NCBI GenBank assembly: GCA_016213695.1
Contig: JACQZV010000017.1
Coordinates: 1 to 54,855 of the forward strand
Direction of reading: 5' to 3'
DNA length: 54,855 bases
DNA from: Acidobacteriota bacterium
GTDB lineage: Bacteria; Acidobacteriota; Vicinamibacteria; Vicinamibacterales; UBA2999
Shown: positions 43,579-51,736 of the stretch, one piece after another
How positions within the stretch are numbered: position 1 is the first letter of the stretch
Layout: every line of letters begins with the position of its first letter
Notes under the pieces: model-generated
Told to the model about the DNA's origin: nothing
Databases searched by the model: none
The model's input: the letters and a program-made list of their open reading frames with translations, nothing else
Translations under genes and position numbers: made by a program

Positions 43579-45174
43579 ATGCGAAAGCGCTTCGTCTGGT
43601 TCGCCTCGTTCGCCATTGGTTTGTTGACGCAGCCGAGCCTGCAGGGACAGGCCCGGCCCCAGGAGCCCGTGCGCGATCTGCGCATCGACCCGATGCTGCT
43701 CGTGTCGGTGAAGGAGTACCGCAACGTCCTCGAGACGATCGGCTCGCAGATCTACCCGGGGTGGAAATGGAACACGGTCCCCCTCCTGCTCTACCGGCCC
43801 AACGTGCAGGATGTGCTCCTGAACGCGCCCCATCGTCCCCCTGGTTTCGCGACCTTCACGGGCCGTACGGTGCTTCCCGACAAGATCATCTACGCCCGCA
43901 ACGATTCTACGGAAAGAAATACCGACGGCCAGAACACCAGCTTGACTCTCGACAGCATGGAGGTGCTCGTCGTGGCAGATCAGTATTCCCGCCAGCGCCA
44001 GAGCATCGAAGCGAATGCGCAGAACGGCAACCTGGGGAGCTTCCTCAAGAACTGGGACTTCATCCAGTCGGCCTATGATGAGGTGGAACTTCTCCTCCAC
44101 GAGGCATTTCACGTTCACCAAGGCCGCCTTGCGCCGGACAAACACGGCAACGAGCAATCGGTTAGCCAGTATCCGGTTCTTGATGCGAGCAACAATGCAC
44201 TCGTCGCGCTCGAGACACGTGTTCTGCGTGATGCGGTGCTGGCGAAGGAGGCGGCCCAACGGCGCGCGCGAATCGAACAATACCTTGCCGTGCGCACGCT
44301 GCGGCGTGCCAGTCTTGATACGTCTTCGGTGTCGTATGAGAATCTGACTGAGTACACGGAAGGCACGGGATTGTACGTCCAGCTGCGATTCGAACAGTTG
44401 GGCGAGCGCGTGACACCGGTTCCCGAGATGTACCTCCGCCCGGGTTTTACCGGCTATCGCGGCGGCGTGCTGGCACGCCGGTTGGAACGCCACATGAGCG
44501 ACATGGTCAAGATCGCATCGTTCAGCGATGATCGCTTCGGCAACAAGTTCGGCGGTGGTCCGCTGCGCTTTCGCCTGTACAGTTCCGGTGCTGCGCAAGC
44601 GCTGCTGCTCGACGAGGTCGCGCCCAACTGGAAGCAGCGGATCTTCGCGCCCGGCGTGTATCTCACCGACTTGTTAGCCGCGGCAGTTCCGCTCTCAACC
44701 GACCAGCGCGCCCGGCTTGTTGCGCAGTCGAAAGCCGAATACGGATACGACACCATCTTCGTAAATCGCCAAGCCCTCGAAGCGGAGGGGCGGGGTCGCA
44801 TCCAGCAGCGAGTCGACAAGATCATCAACACGGCTCAGACCCTCGTCACCATAAGCTATGGCGGAGTCGGCGACATCAGGGGCATGTCGTACACGCCGTT
44901 CGGGGTGACGGCGGTCAACAATCATACCGCGATCTACGACCTCGTGCCGGTGGCCATGCAGTTCACGAACCGTGTCGTACTCCGCCTGAAGTCCGTCGTG
45001 CCGGTGCTCGTCGATCGGGAAGCCAAGACGGTGACCTTTGCGATCACCGGCGCGCCGGCGCTCTTCGATGGTAAGGGCGCATCGGGAGTGGACACGCCAG
45101 AGTTGAGCCTCAGCGGCGCGGCCGGGACCAAGATCTCCGTGACGGGCAGCAAAGTGCGGATCGATCTGTTATAG
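43579..45174 (+). CDS. Secreted HExxH protein, putative metallopeptidase
   Basis: 531 residues from an ATG with GGAG six bases upstream. A signal peptide (KRFVWFASFAIGLLTQPSLQG) is followed by a globular protein with LLLHEAFHVHQG, giving a zinc motif H174-E-x-x-H178; a Glu in ALVALETRVL about 35 residues on may be the third ligand. The C-terminal 80 residues are beta-rich. No MEROPS family recognised with certainty. It is divergent from a BlaI/M56 pair and likely controlled by it. Confidence 0.8.
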   Translation: MRKRFVWFASFAIGLLTQPSLQGQARPQEPVRDLRIDPMLLVSVKEYRNVLETIGSQIYPGWKWNTVPLLLYRPNVQDVLLNAPHRPPGFATFTGRTVLPDKIIYARNDSTERNTDGQNTSLTLDSMEVLVVADQYSRQRQSIEANAQNGNLGSFLKNWDFIQSAYDEVELLLHEAFHVHQGRLAPDKHGNEQSVSQYPVLDASNNALVALETRVLRDAVLAKEAAQRRARIEQYLAVRTLRRASLDTSSVSYENLTEYTEGTGLYVQLRFEQLGERVTPVPEMYLRPGFTGYRGGVLARRLERHMSDMVKIASFSDDRFGNKFGGGPLRFRLYSSGAAQALLLDEVAPNWKQRIFAPGVYLTDLLAAAVPLSTDQRARLVAQSKAEYGYDTIFVNRQALEAEGRGRIQQRVDKIINTAQTLVTISYGGVGDIRGMSYTPFGVTAVNNHTAIYDLVPVAMQFTNRVVLRLKSVVPVLVDREAKTVTFAITGAPALFDGKGASGVDTPELSLSGAAGTKISVTGSKVRIDLL

Positions 45175-45183
45175 CACTCCGTC

Positions 45184-45255
45184 GCGTATGCGGATACGGA
45201 ACCCAACGCCATCGTCAAACCCGAGGCCATCATGCCACTTCGTGTCCGCATACGC
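45184..45255 (+). repeat. Long-range inverted repeat around M28 start
   Basis: GCGTATGCGGA (45184-45194) is the exact reverse complement of TCCGCATACGC (45245-45255). The arms enclose the leader and first codons of the M28 peptidase gene, so the message could fold with its start codon in a 50-base loop. Confidence 0.55.
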
Positions 45256-46785
45256 GCGTTTGCGCTCTGTGCCCTGCTGCTCCCCGCCGCGGCGGTGGCG
45301 CAGACGGCCGCCGCCGTTCAGCGCGCCGTCCGCACCATCACCGCAGCTGACGTCGTCCACCGCATCGGCGTCATCGCCGACGATTCGATGCTCGGCCGCG
45401 CGACGCCGAGCCCCCAGCTCGAGAAGGTGGCCGGCTACAACGCCGAGGAGTTCAGACGCTTCGGCCTGAAGCCCCTCGGCGACAGCGGCACCTTCATCCA
45501 GCACTATCCGATTGCCCGCCAGCAGATCGACCTGACGAAGAGCGTCATGACCATCGCCACCGGCGCGTCAGCCAAGACGTTCAGAATCGGGACGGACGTC
45601 AACTTCATGAACGGGCGGCTCCCGCCCACCGACCCGACCGGGCACGTCGTACTCCTGCTGGGCGTGCGCGATACCCTCAATCCCTTGGCGGGAGCCGACG
45701 TGAAGGGGGCGTGGGTCGCACTGGTCCTCACCGCGTCCGAGCAGGGCGTCTTGGTGGATAGACGACCGATCAACGCCGCACTCCAGGCTGGCGCGGTTGG
45801 GATGCTGCTGATTACCAATCGCACCGACGTGCAGTGGCAAAGCCGGCTCGGGCGCCTCCACCGGGAGGCCCAGTATCTGGGGGGCATGCCGGTCAGTCTG
45901 GCCGATGAGGGTCCGTGGCTGGAGATCCGCGATGCAACGGCCGCGTCGGTGCTAAGCATTGACCCCGTCGCACTGCGTGCGGACCAGACACCCAGCGTGC
46001 GCCGGCTCGATGCCGTGACGATCACCGCTCACCTCGAGCCGGTCGCGCTGGCCCCGCTCCGGGCGCCCAACGTGGTCGGCATGCTCGAGGGCAGCGACCC
46101 CACGCTCAAGAGCGAGTACGTGCTGCTCACCGGACACATTGACCACATCGGCACGCCAGGCTCGGGCCAGGGTTGCGTGGCCAAGGGCGCGGACTCGATC
46201 TGCAACGGCGCCGACGACGACGCCTCGGGCGCAATAGGCGTGGTGGCGCTGGCGCAGGCGTTCAGCCAGCTCGTGCCCAGGCCCAAACGCTCACTGGTGT
46301 TCATGACCGTGAGCGGCGAGGAACGCGGCCTCTGGGGCAGCACCTACTACGTGCAGCATCCGGCGGTACCTCTCGCGCAGACGGTGGCGGAAATGCACAG
46401 CGACATGATAGGGCGGAACTGGGCCGATTCGATCGTCGTGATCGGCAAGGACCACTCGGATCTCGGGGCCACGCTCAACCGCGTGGGCACCGAGCACCCC
46501 GAGCTTCACATGAAGCCCATCGACGACATCTGGCCTGAGGAGAACTTCTACTTCCGCTCCGACCACATCAACTTTGCCAGGCAGGGAGTCCCGATCCTCG
46601 AATTCTTCAGCGGCGTCCACGCGGACTATCACCAGGTGAGCGACGAGGTCTCCAGGATCGACGGCGAGAAGACCTCGCGGATCATCCAGCTCGGCTTTTA
46701 CATGGCGCTCGCCGTGGCCAACGCAGCGGAGAGGCCGAAGTGGAATCCGGCGAGTTACGAGAAGATCGTACTGAAGAAGAGATAG
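45232..46785 (+). CDS. Secreted M28-family aminopeptidase
   Basis: 517 residues with a signal peptide (cleavage near AVAQ, residue 24). A PA-like insert (about 140-260) precedes the M28 catalytic domain: His/Asp ligands in LLTGHIDHIGTPG (about 300) and NGADDDASGAIG (about 325-330), catalytic Glu pair SGEERGLWGS (about 360), Asp in EMHSDMIGR and the last His in FSGVHADYHQVSDE. It removes N-terminal residues from peptides outside the cell membrane, with two zinc ions. It follows the HExxH gene by 57 bases on the same strand. Confidence 0.94.
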   Translation: MPLRVRIRAFALCALLLPAAAVAQTAAAVQRAVRTITAADVVHRIGVIADDSMLGRATPSPQLEKVAGYNAEEFRRFGLKPLGDSGTFIQHYPIARQQIDLTKSVMTIATGASAKTFRIGTDVNFMNGRLPPTDPTGHVVLLLGVRDTLNPLAGADVKGAWVALVLTASEQGVLVDRRPINAALQAGAVGMLLITNRTDVQWQSRLGRLHREAQYLGGMPVSLADEGPWLEIRDATAASVLSIDPVALRADQTPSVRRLDAVTITAHLEPVALAPLRAPNVVGMLEGSDPTLKSEYVLLTGHIDHIGTPGSGQGCVAKGADSICNGADDDASGAIGVVALAQAFSQLVPRPKRSLVFMTVSGEERGLWGSTYYVQHPAVPLAQTVAEMHSDMIGRNWADSIVVIGKDHSDLGATLNRVGTEHPELHMKPIDDIWPEENFYFRSDHINFARQGVPILEFFSGVHADYHQVSDEVSRIDGEKTSRIIQLGFYMALAVANAAERPKWNPASYEKIVLKKR

Positions 46786-46940
46786 GCGTAGGCTCGGTGG
46801 GCGCGTCGCATAGAGGCTCGCCGGGCAGCACTGGCATGCGGGGTTTCCTCGGCGTTGGAGGCTCCGACTGCTCCCCAAGGTTAGACACGCCCGCCGAGTC
46901 GCCGCAGTCGCGGCGCCCTCGAAAGCTGGACATCGAACTC

Positions 46941-47311
46941 CTAATGCGGGCGGAAGCCGATGGACTCGCCGGTCCGATCGAAGCTCTCGCCGGTGTCTCG
47001 CTCTGCACACTAGCACCCAGTCGCAGGGCGATGGCGCTCATCCGAGCGAGCGTGGAGTTGTGTGGGTCCTGGACCTCGATTTGGCCGTCGCGCCACTCGA
47101 ACTGCCACGCTGAATCGCACAGGTGGCCCGTCCAAACGCGGGCATCATCGCCGAGGCCACCGCTTGCAGGCGCGAGCGCAAGCTCGCTCGGAGATGGAAC
47201 GCGGAAGTCAACAGCGTCTGCGACGAGACCGTGCCATTCAGTGCGACGGATGGCGTCGCCTGACTCGTCGTCGGGGCTGGATCGCCGTGCGATGAAGACG
47301 TAGATGGCCAA
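46941..47311 (-). pseudogene. Frameshifted small gene of unknown function
   Basis: From a possible TTG start at 47311 the minus strand reads AIYVFIARRSSPDDE..., then RTEWHGLVADAVDFRVPSPSE and DPHNSTLARMSAIALRLGASVQSET, a well-formed globular protein. At about 46985 the frame must shift to continue as TGESFDRTGESIGFRPH and stop at 46943-46941; without the shift the frame runs into the M28 gene with a Ser/Pro/Arg-rich nonsense tail. So a one-base indel near ACACCGG is likely. The ending resembles small immunity-type hypothetical proteins. Start and status uncertain. Confidence 0.45.
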
Positions 47312-47457
47312 GGGATGATGTCGGTTGAGGTGCGCCTGACTATCGGCGAGGAGCGACCGGGTGCTCACTGCGAAGGCGCCGCTGCCCGGCCGGTCGCCAC
47401 CCGCAAGCGAGCCGTGGACCCGGACGCATCCGGACCCGCCGGCTCGTCGGCCGGTGC

Positions 47458-48168
47458 CTACGCCGTCGCCGTCGCGGAGACGCCAGCGCTCTTTCGCGGG
47501 CGGACTCCCACCACCACCAGCCAGATTGCCAGCACCGCCTCGCCGAAGAGCACGGGCGTCGCGTACCGCAGGGCGCGGCCCGCAAGCTCCGGCACGGCGA
47601 TGCCAATGAAGCTGAGAATCACGTACGCCACGCCATTCAGCACCAGCCAGACGCCGAGCCATCGAGGCAAGAAGCCGCACTTGCGTACGAGCAGGCCGAG
47701 CGGAAGCAGCCACAGGCCCCAGAACAGCTCCGCGACGTACACGCCGTAGTGGTCGAAGTTGATCAACAGCATGGCGATCGCGTCACGCTGCGGCTTGTCA
47801 AAGACCTCAAGGAGCTTGCCGCCCCGCACGATAGTCAGCATGGCCAGTTCGTTCGCGCTGCCAAGCAGGGCGAGTGGCACGACGAGCATGATGAGGAGCA
47901 CCATAAGCGCCGACAGATAACGGTCCACCTCGTGGAGGAGCCGATAGAGGGCGAGGATCGCCCCGATGAAACAGAGTTCGGAGAAGAGTCCCACGACGAT
48001 CTGCGCCCGGAAGAGCGATTCGTTGGCCAGGATCCTGCTCATCGTCGCTGACGCGTCGCCTGCCACGGTAAGCCGGGCCGGTACGTAGATCATGAGAAAG
48101 GGCGTCGCGATTACCGTGACGAGGTATAGACAGCCAGCGATGCGTGCGGTCTTCGTCGAGGGGTGCAT
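47458..48168 (-). CDS. DUF4386 membrane protein
   Basis: 236 residues, six to seven helices, with the family start KTARIAGCLYLVTVIATPF, loop ASATMSRILANESLFRAQIVVGLFSELCFI and FLPRWLGVWLVLNGVAYVI. It follows a small membrane-protein gene by 24 bases. Unlike two of the other copies, it has no conserved 20-base element upstream. Confidence 0.87.
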   Translation of the reverse strand: MHPSTKTARIAGCLYLVTVIATPFLMIYVPARLTVAGDASATMSRILANESLFRAQIVVGLFSELCFIGAILALYRLLHEVDRYLSALMVLLIMLVVPLALLGSANELAMLTIVRGGKLLEVFDKPQRDAIAMLLINFDHYGVYVAELFWGLWLLPLGLLVRKCGFLPRWLGVWLVLNGVAYVILSFIGIAVPELAGRALRYATPVLFGEAVLAIWLVVVGVRPRKSAGVSATATA

Positions 48169-48192
48169 CTCAGGTCTCCCGTTGGATGATCA

Positions 48193-48462
48193 TCATTCGT
48201 CGCGCGACGCATGCGAGCGCCGCCACGTCAGTACTGCGAGGCACAAGCCGGTGACAATGCCGCCGACTACTACTACGCTGATAGTGAGGTTCAGCGGCAG
48301 ATACGCCTTGCCCCACACACACGCTTCGGAGCTGGGCGCTCCGCAGGCCACCGCGACGCTGACCACCGGGTAGCCGACGCCCGCCGACAAACCGACGACA
48401 AGCGCGCCGACGAGCGGAAAGCGGCGGCCCCACCTCATGAATGCTCGCAGCATGGAGACCAT
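48193..48462 (-). CDS. Small two-span membrane protein
   Basis: 89 residues from the ATG at 48462, one base after the stop of the gene before it. Hydrophobic segments at about 14-36 and 55-78; the loop between holds two Cys (ACGAPSSEACVW) that could form a disulphide outside the membrane. Family not recognised. Confidence 0.6.
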   Translation of the reverse strand: MVSMLRAFMRWGRRFPLVGALVVGLSAGVGYPVVSVAVACGAPSSEACVWGKAYLPLNLTISVVVVGGIVTGLCLAVLTWRRSHASRDE

Positions 48463-48463
48463 A

Positions 48464-48712
48464 TCATGGTGAACGTTCGCGACGCATCCGGTTGCGCCGG
48501 CGAGATGCAAGCCAGGCAGCCAGGGCCGTGAACACGCCAAGCCACACCAGGTAGACGACTCCGCAGACCGCGACCGCCAGAATCCAGAACGAGCCGGGAG
48601 CGTTCCCGGGAGCCTTGATCAGGACCCAGCCCACAGGCACGTACTGATCCACATGTGGACCAAGCCACGGAGTGAGCAAGGTGGCGACGAGGGCCAACAG
48701 CCGTCGGTTCAC
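48464..48712 (-). CDS. Small membrane protein
   Basis: 82 residues from a GTG overlapping the SUKH gene stop (GTGA). A first hydrophobic stretch (LLALVATLLTPWL), a polar loop and a strong membrane helix (FWILAVAVCGVVYLVWLGVFTALAAWLA) followed by a very basic tail RRRNRMRRERSP, so the C-terminus faces the cytoplasm. Its family is not recognised. Confidence 0.6.
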   Translation of the reverse strand: MNRRLLALVATLLTPWLGPHVDQYVPVGWVLIKAPGNAPGSFWILAVAVCGVVYLVWLGVFTALAAWLASRRRNRMRRERSP

Positions 48713-49380
48713 GTCAACTGGCCGGCTGCAGCGAGCGCCCGCAGCCACGCCTTCGACCGCCGCGTCTTCAACGATAGTCTCAGCGTCTTCTGACCAAGAA
48801 ACCGCGCCAATTCCCACCACTCCGGCCCGGGGCAGCCCAGTTCAATCCAGGTATTGAGAAAGTCCTCAAGGTTTTCGGATAGCACGACGATATCGAAATC
48901 GCCCCCTTCGTGATTCAGGTAGACGACTTCATTCTCGGGATCCTCAGGCTCCGCGATCACGATCTGATCTCCGTTGCCCGTCGCTATCAACGGAAAGAGC
49001 CGCTCGTACAGGTCAACCGTAAATTCTACCGGCCAATCGTGGGCGGCCGGATTCTCAAAGGCCGCTCGCCAGCCGGACCAGTTCAGCACGCGCACTGGAA
49101 AGTCGGCCAGGGACAGGTCAATCGCGCCACTGAGGCCACCGCTGAACTCGGCCGGCAATCGCCCATCATCCTCAATGGACCAGCAAAACCTCAGGCTCGC
49201 CGACTGCTCCACGAACAGCCGACGCAGGACGCTGGGCAGCGCGCGCCCGATCTCTCGTTCGGCGGCCTGAACCTGCGCTTCCGTCGCCGCCGGAGCCACC
49301 TCGCAGACATCGACTTCGCCACCCAGTGTCAGTATGGCGACGCGAGTCCTCTCCAGTGCCGAGGGAACATCGATCAGCAT
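48709..49380 (-). CDS. SMI1/KNR4 (SUKH) domain protein
   Basis: 223 residues from the ATG at 49380. Its body has the SUKH pattern: ATEAQVQAAEREIGRALPSVLRRLF, then FCWSI, a long middle part, DQIVIAEPEDPENEVVYLNHEGGDF and LSENLEDFLNTWIELGCPG. SUKH proteins are often immunity proteins against polymorphic toxins; no toxin gene is in the window. It lies 22 bases after another small acidic gene and is coupled to a membrane-protein gene. Confidence 0.8.
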   Translation of the reverse strand: MLIDVPSALERTRVAILTLGGEVDVCEVAPAATEAQVQAAEREIGRALPSVLRRLFVEQSASLRFCWSIEDDGRLPAEFSGGLSGAIDLSLADFPVRVLNWSGWRAAFENPAAHDWPVEFTVDLYERLFPLIATGNGDQIVIAEPEDPENEVVYLNHEGGDFDIVVLSENLEDFLNTWIELGCPGPEWWELARFLGQKTLRLSLKTRRSKAWLRALAAAGQLT

Positions 49381-49402
49381 TGCCGCCGTGCCTCTCGGGT
49401 TC

Positions 49403-49759
49403 TCATGGAATGTCCTCCCACACGAGCGCACTCGCCACTGCGGCGACAATGACATCCAGTGTGCCGATCGGAAGGGTAACCCCGATATCCCACGTCTCGT
49501 CGTCCATCCCAACCAGAACGGAGAGGGTCTGCGATTCCATATCAACAGACCACCATGCGGGTGCACCCGCGACTTCTCCAAGGCGAATGGACGTTTTGAG
49601 CCACCGCGCAGCCGACACATCTGCCAGCCGGGCAACTTCCGTGTGAGACATCCATACGTTGAGTTCGACGTCGGAAGTCCCGATTTTGACGTGCACGCTC
49701 GGCGCGCCGTTCGAGGTGGTGGCTTCGGCAGCGACATCCGGCAACGGTTGGTGATTCAT
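49403..49759 (-). CDS. Hypothetical acidic protein, immunity-like
   Basis: 118 residues, cytoplasmic, acidic, no known motif. Features are DVELNVWMSHTEVARLADV, WWSVDMESQTLSVLVGMDDETW and a C-terminal helix ending VWEDIP. Size, acidity and position just before a SUKH gene suggest an immunity protein, but this is inference from context. Confidence 0.6.
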   Translation of the reverse strand: MNHQPLPDVAAEATTSNGAPSVHVKIGTSDVELNVWMSHTEVARLADVSAARWLKTSIRLGEVAGAPAWWSVDMESQTLSVLVGMDDETWDIGVTLPIGTLDVIVAAVASALVWEDIP

Positions 49760-49875
49760 CTGGCCTCCCGCAAACCCACCATGTTGATCCAGGGGCGCCC
49801 TTGCCGTCGCCTGCCCCGAACGACATGCCAGATGTTTCCCGTGGAGCGCATGGGCACAAGGTTCATCGGGTCGGA

Positions 49876-50271
49876 CTAGTGGGATTGGTCTCGCTGCCGA
49901 TTCCGTAATCCGCGGACCGAGAGGATGGCGGCGAACGTCCCCGTCACGCCGAGCGCGATGAGGATCCAGATGAACAGGAACGCGCCATCGGACTTCGCGA
50001 TCGCGCCGCCGACGCCCGTCCCTTTCAGGTGGATGACCGGCATCGCCGCTCCAAAGAGTGAGCCCAGGAGCACAATGACGTGCCCCGAGCGCCGGTCGGC
50101 CAGCACCAGCGTGCCGTACAGCCAGACGACGAGGATCGCCACGCCGATGAGGTTCTCGAGTCCGCCTGGCGACATCCCGCGGACGATATCGTCCGTCAGG
50201 TGGATCGTGAACAGGACGATGGCGATCACGGAGGTAACGGCCAAGGTGAGGTTCTCTTTCACGTTCCGCAC
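49876..50271 (-). CDS. Hypothetical four-span membrane protein
   Basis: 131 residues from a GTG with GGAG eight bases upstream. Four hydrophobic segments (about 10-28, 36-58, 66-84, 98-122). Not recognised. It follows the VOC gene by 34 bases and may be cotranscribed. Confidence 0.65.
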   Translation of the reverse strand: MRNVKENLTLAVTSVIAIVLFTIHLTDDIVRGMSPGGLENLIGVAILVVWLYGTLVLADRRSGHVIVLLGSLFGAAMPVIHLKGTGVGGAIAKSDGAFLFIWILIALGVTGTFAAILSVRGLRNRQRDQSH

Positions 50272-50305
50272 GCGCGATGCTCCAGTGAGAGATCGACTGT
50301 CCGGG

Positions 50306-50692
50306 TCATTGGCCAGAGGGCGGCTGCCACAGCTCCACCTTGTTTCCCTCTGGATCCATGACCCACGCGAACTTGCCATACTCCGAATCGTCGATCTTCT
50401 CAATTACGTTGCACCCTTCTTCGCGCAGCGTCGCGACGAGACCGAGGAGATCCTCCACGCGGTAGTTGACCATGAACGAGGCGGCGCTGGGCGCAACTTG
50501 GCCTCCTTCCGCGGCACCAATTGACCAAATGGTTGAGCCGGCAAATGGCTGACCTTCCCCATCGGTCCACGTGAACGCCGTCCCTCCCCAGTCCTGGACA
50601 TCGATTCCGAGGTGCCGCTTGTACCATGCCCGCAGGGCCGGCGCATCCTTGGCCGTGAAGAAGATGCCGCCTATTCCTGTGACTCGCTTCAT
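50306..50692 (-). CDS. VOC/glyoxalase-family protein
   Basis: 128 residues with two beta-alpha-beta-beta-beta modules of the vicinal oxygen chelate fold: VTGIGGIFFTAKDAPALRAWYKRHLGIDV, then FMVNYRVEDLLGLVATLREEGC and FAWVMDPEGNKVELWQP with the metal-ligand Glu near the end. GGAG is five bases before the ATG. Reaction unknown (glyoxalase, dioxygenase or resistance type). A degenerate copy of the conserved element (CATTGGCACCCACG) lies at 50859-50872, well upstream. Confidence 0.88.
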   Translation of the reverse strand: MKRVTGIGGIFFTAKDAPALRAWYKRHLGIDVQDWGGTAFTWTDGEGQPFAGSTIWSIGAAEGGQVAPSAASFMVNYRVEDLLGLVATLREEGCNVIEKIDDSEYGKFAWVMDPEGNKVELWQPPSGQ

Positions 50693-50872
50693 GAGATCTC
50701 CGAGGTCGGGGGGCTGCGCGCCCCGGTGGCGCACCATCCTCCTCCGAAAGCGCCTGGGCGCCTGCGCCATCGCTTCTATGGGTTGCCCAGAGGACACTAA
50801 TGACGCCGCCTGCACGGCGCAACTGCCCGGGACGATTGCACGACGGCCGCCGGCGTGCCATTGGCACCCACG

Positions 50873-51709
50873 CTACGCGCCGCGTATCCCGCTCCGTTCC
50901 GCGATAATCTCTAGCACCATCGGCGTCACCATCAGCGTCTCCGGCGCGGCGGCGGCGGCGGCGACTTCGCGCTCCACCGCGAGCGCCCACTGCGCGTCCA
51001 CGCGCCCCAGCTCCACCAGCCGCTTGAGGTTGAGCGAGATGAAGCTGGCCGGCCAATGCCAGATGTGATCGCGGGGCGAGACACAAAACACCCTAGGTGT
51101 GGTGCTCCGCACGGTGAACCCGCTGTCGGCGAGCATCTGGGGCAGCTGCAGCGCGATGTCCGGCTCGCCCCCCGATGCGCGCCAGCTCTCCATGACGTGC
51201 TGCACGAAGTCCTCCACCGCGGCGCGCCGCGGCGCCAGACGCCAGGTGGCATAGTCGACGTACTCGTGGAAGACCGCGACACCACCCGGACGCACCGCGG
51301 CGGCGATCCGCGTCACCAGCGTTGCGGGCGACGAAACGAAGGAGGCGACCCAACGACACCACACGGCGTCCATCTGCTGGGCAGGCATGGCATCGCTCAT
51401 CAGGTCCGCTTCGATCAGCTGGACGTGGTCGTAGCCGCGCGCCTGGCACGCGGCGCGCGCCGCCTGCACAAAGCGCGAGGAGCGCTCGACGGCGATGACC
51501 TGCCCAGTGGGACCGACGATTCCTGCGAGATCGAGGGTTGCATAACCGGGCCCCGCCCCCACGTCGAGCACGCGCGAGCCGACGGTGATGCCGGCCCGCT
51601 GCCAGCAGGCGAGCATGGTGGGCCGCCAGACGCGATGCTGCAGGCCGAGTCGCTGGATCTCTTCGTCGTTCGTGCCGAGCACGTAGTCGCGTTCAGGATT
51701 CTGGGTCAT
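50873..51709 (-). CDS. SAM-dependent methyltransferase
   Basis: 278 residues, class I fold. Motif I is VLDVGAGPGYATLDLAG, motif II-like VIAVERS, acidic LIEADLMSDAMP and post-motif VRPGGVAVFHEY. The N-terminal EEIQRLGLQHRVWRP is typical of a Gemmatimonadota/actinobacterial subgroup of small-molecule methyltransferases. Substrate unknown. Confidence 0.9.
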   Translation of the reverse strand: MTQNPERDYVLGTNDEEIQRLGLQHRVWRPTMLACWQRAGITVGSRVLDVGAGPGYATLDLAGIVGPTGQVIAVERSSRFVQAARAACQARGYDHVQLIEADLMSDAMPAQQMDAVWCRWVASFVSSPATLVTRIAAAVRPGGVAVFHEYVDYATWRLAPRRAAVEDFVQHVMESWRASGGEPDIALQLPQMLADSGFTVRSTTPRVFCVSPRDHIWHWPASFISLNLKRLVELGRVDAQWALAVEREVAAAAAAPETLMVTPMVLEIIAERSGIRGA

Positions 51710-51736
51710 ATCGAAGGCTGCAGCCGAGTGAGCGGG

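Noticed and set aside
46682-47713. Minus-strand frame of 343 residues
   Set aside because: Only the middle reads like a protein; the ends overlap the M28 and DUF4386 genes with nonsense-like sequence. Reported instead as a frameshifted small gene.
50856-50872. Sixth copy of the conserved 20-base element before the VOC gene
   Set aside because: TGCCATTGGCACCCACG keeps the core but loses the right half, and lies about 160 bases from the start, so I do not count it.
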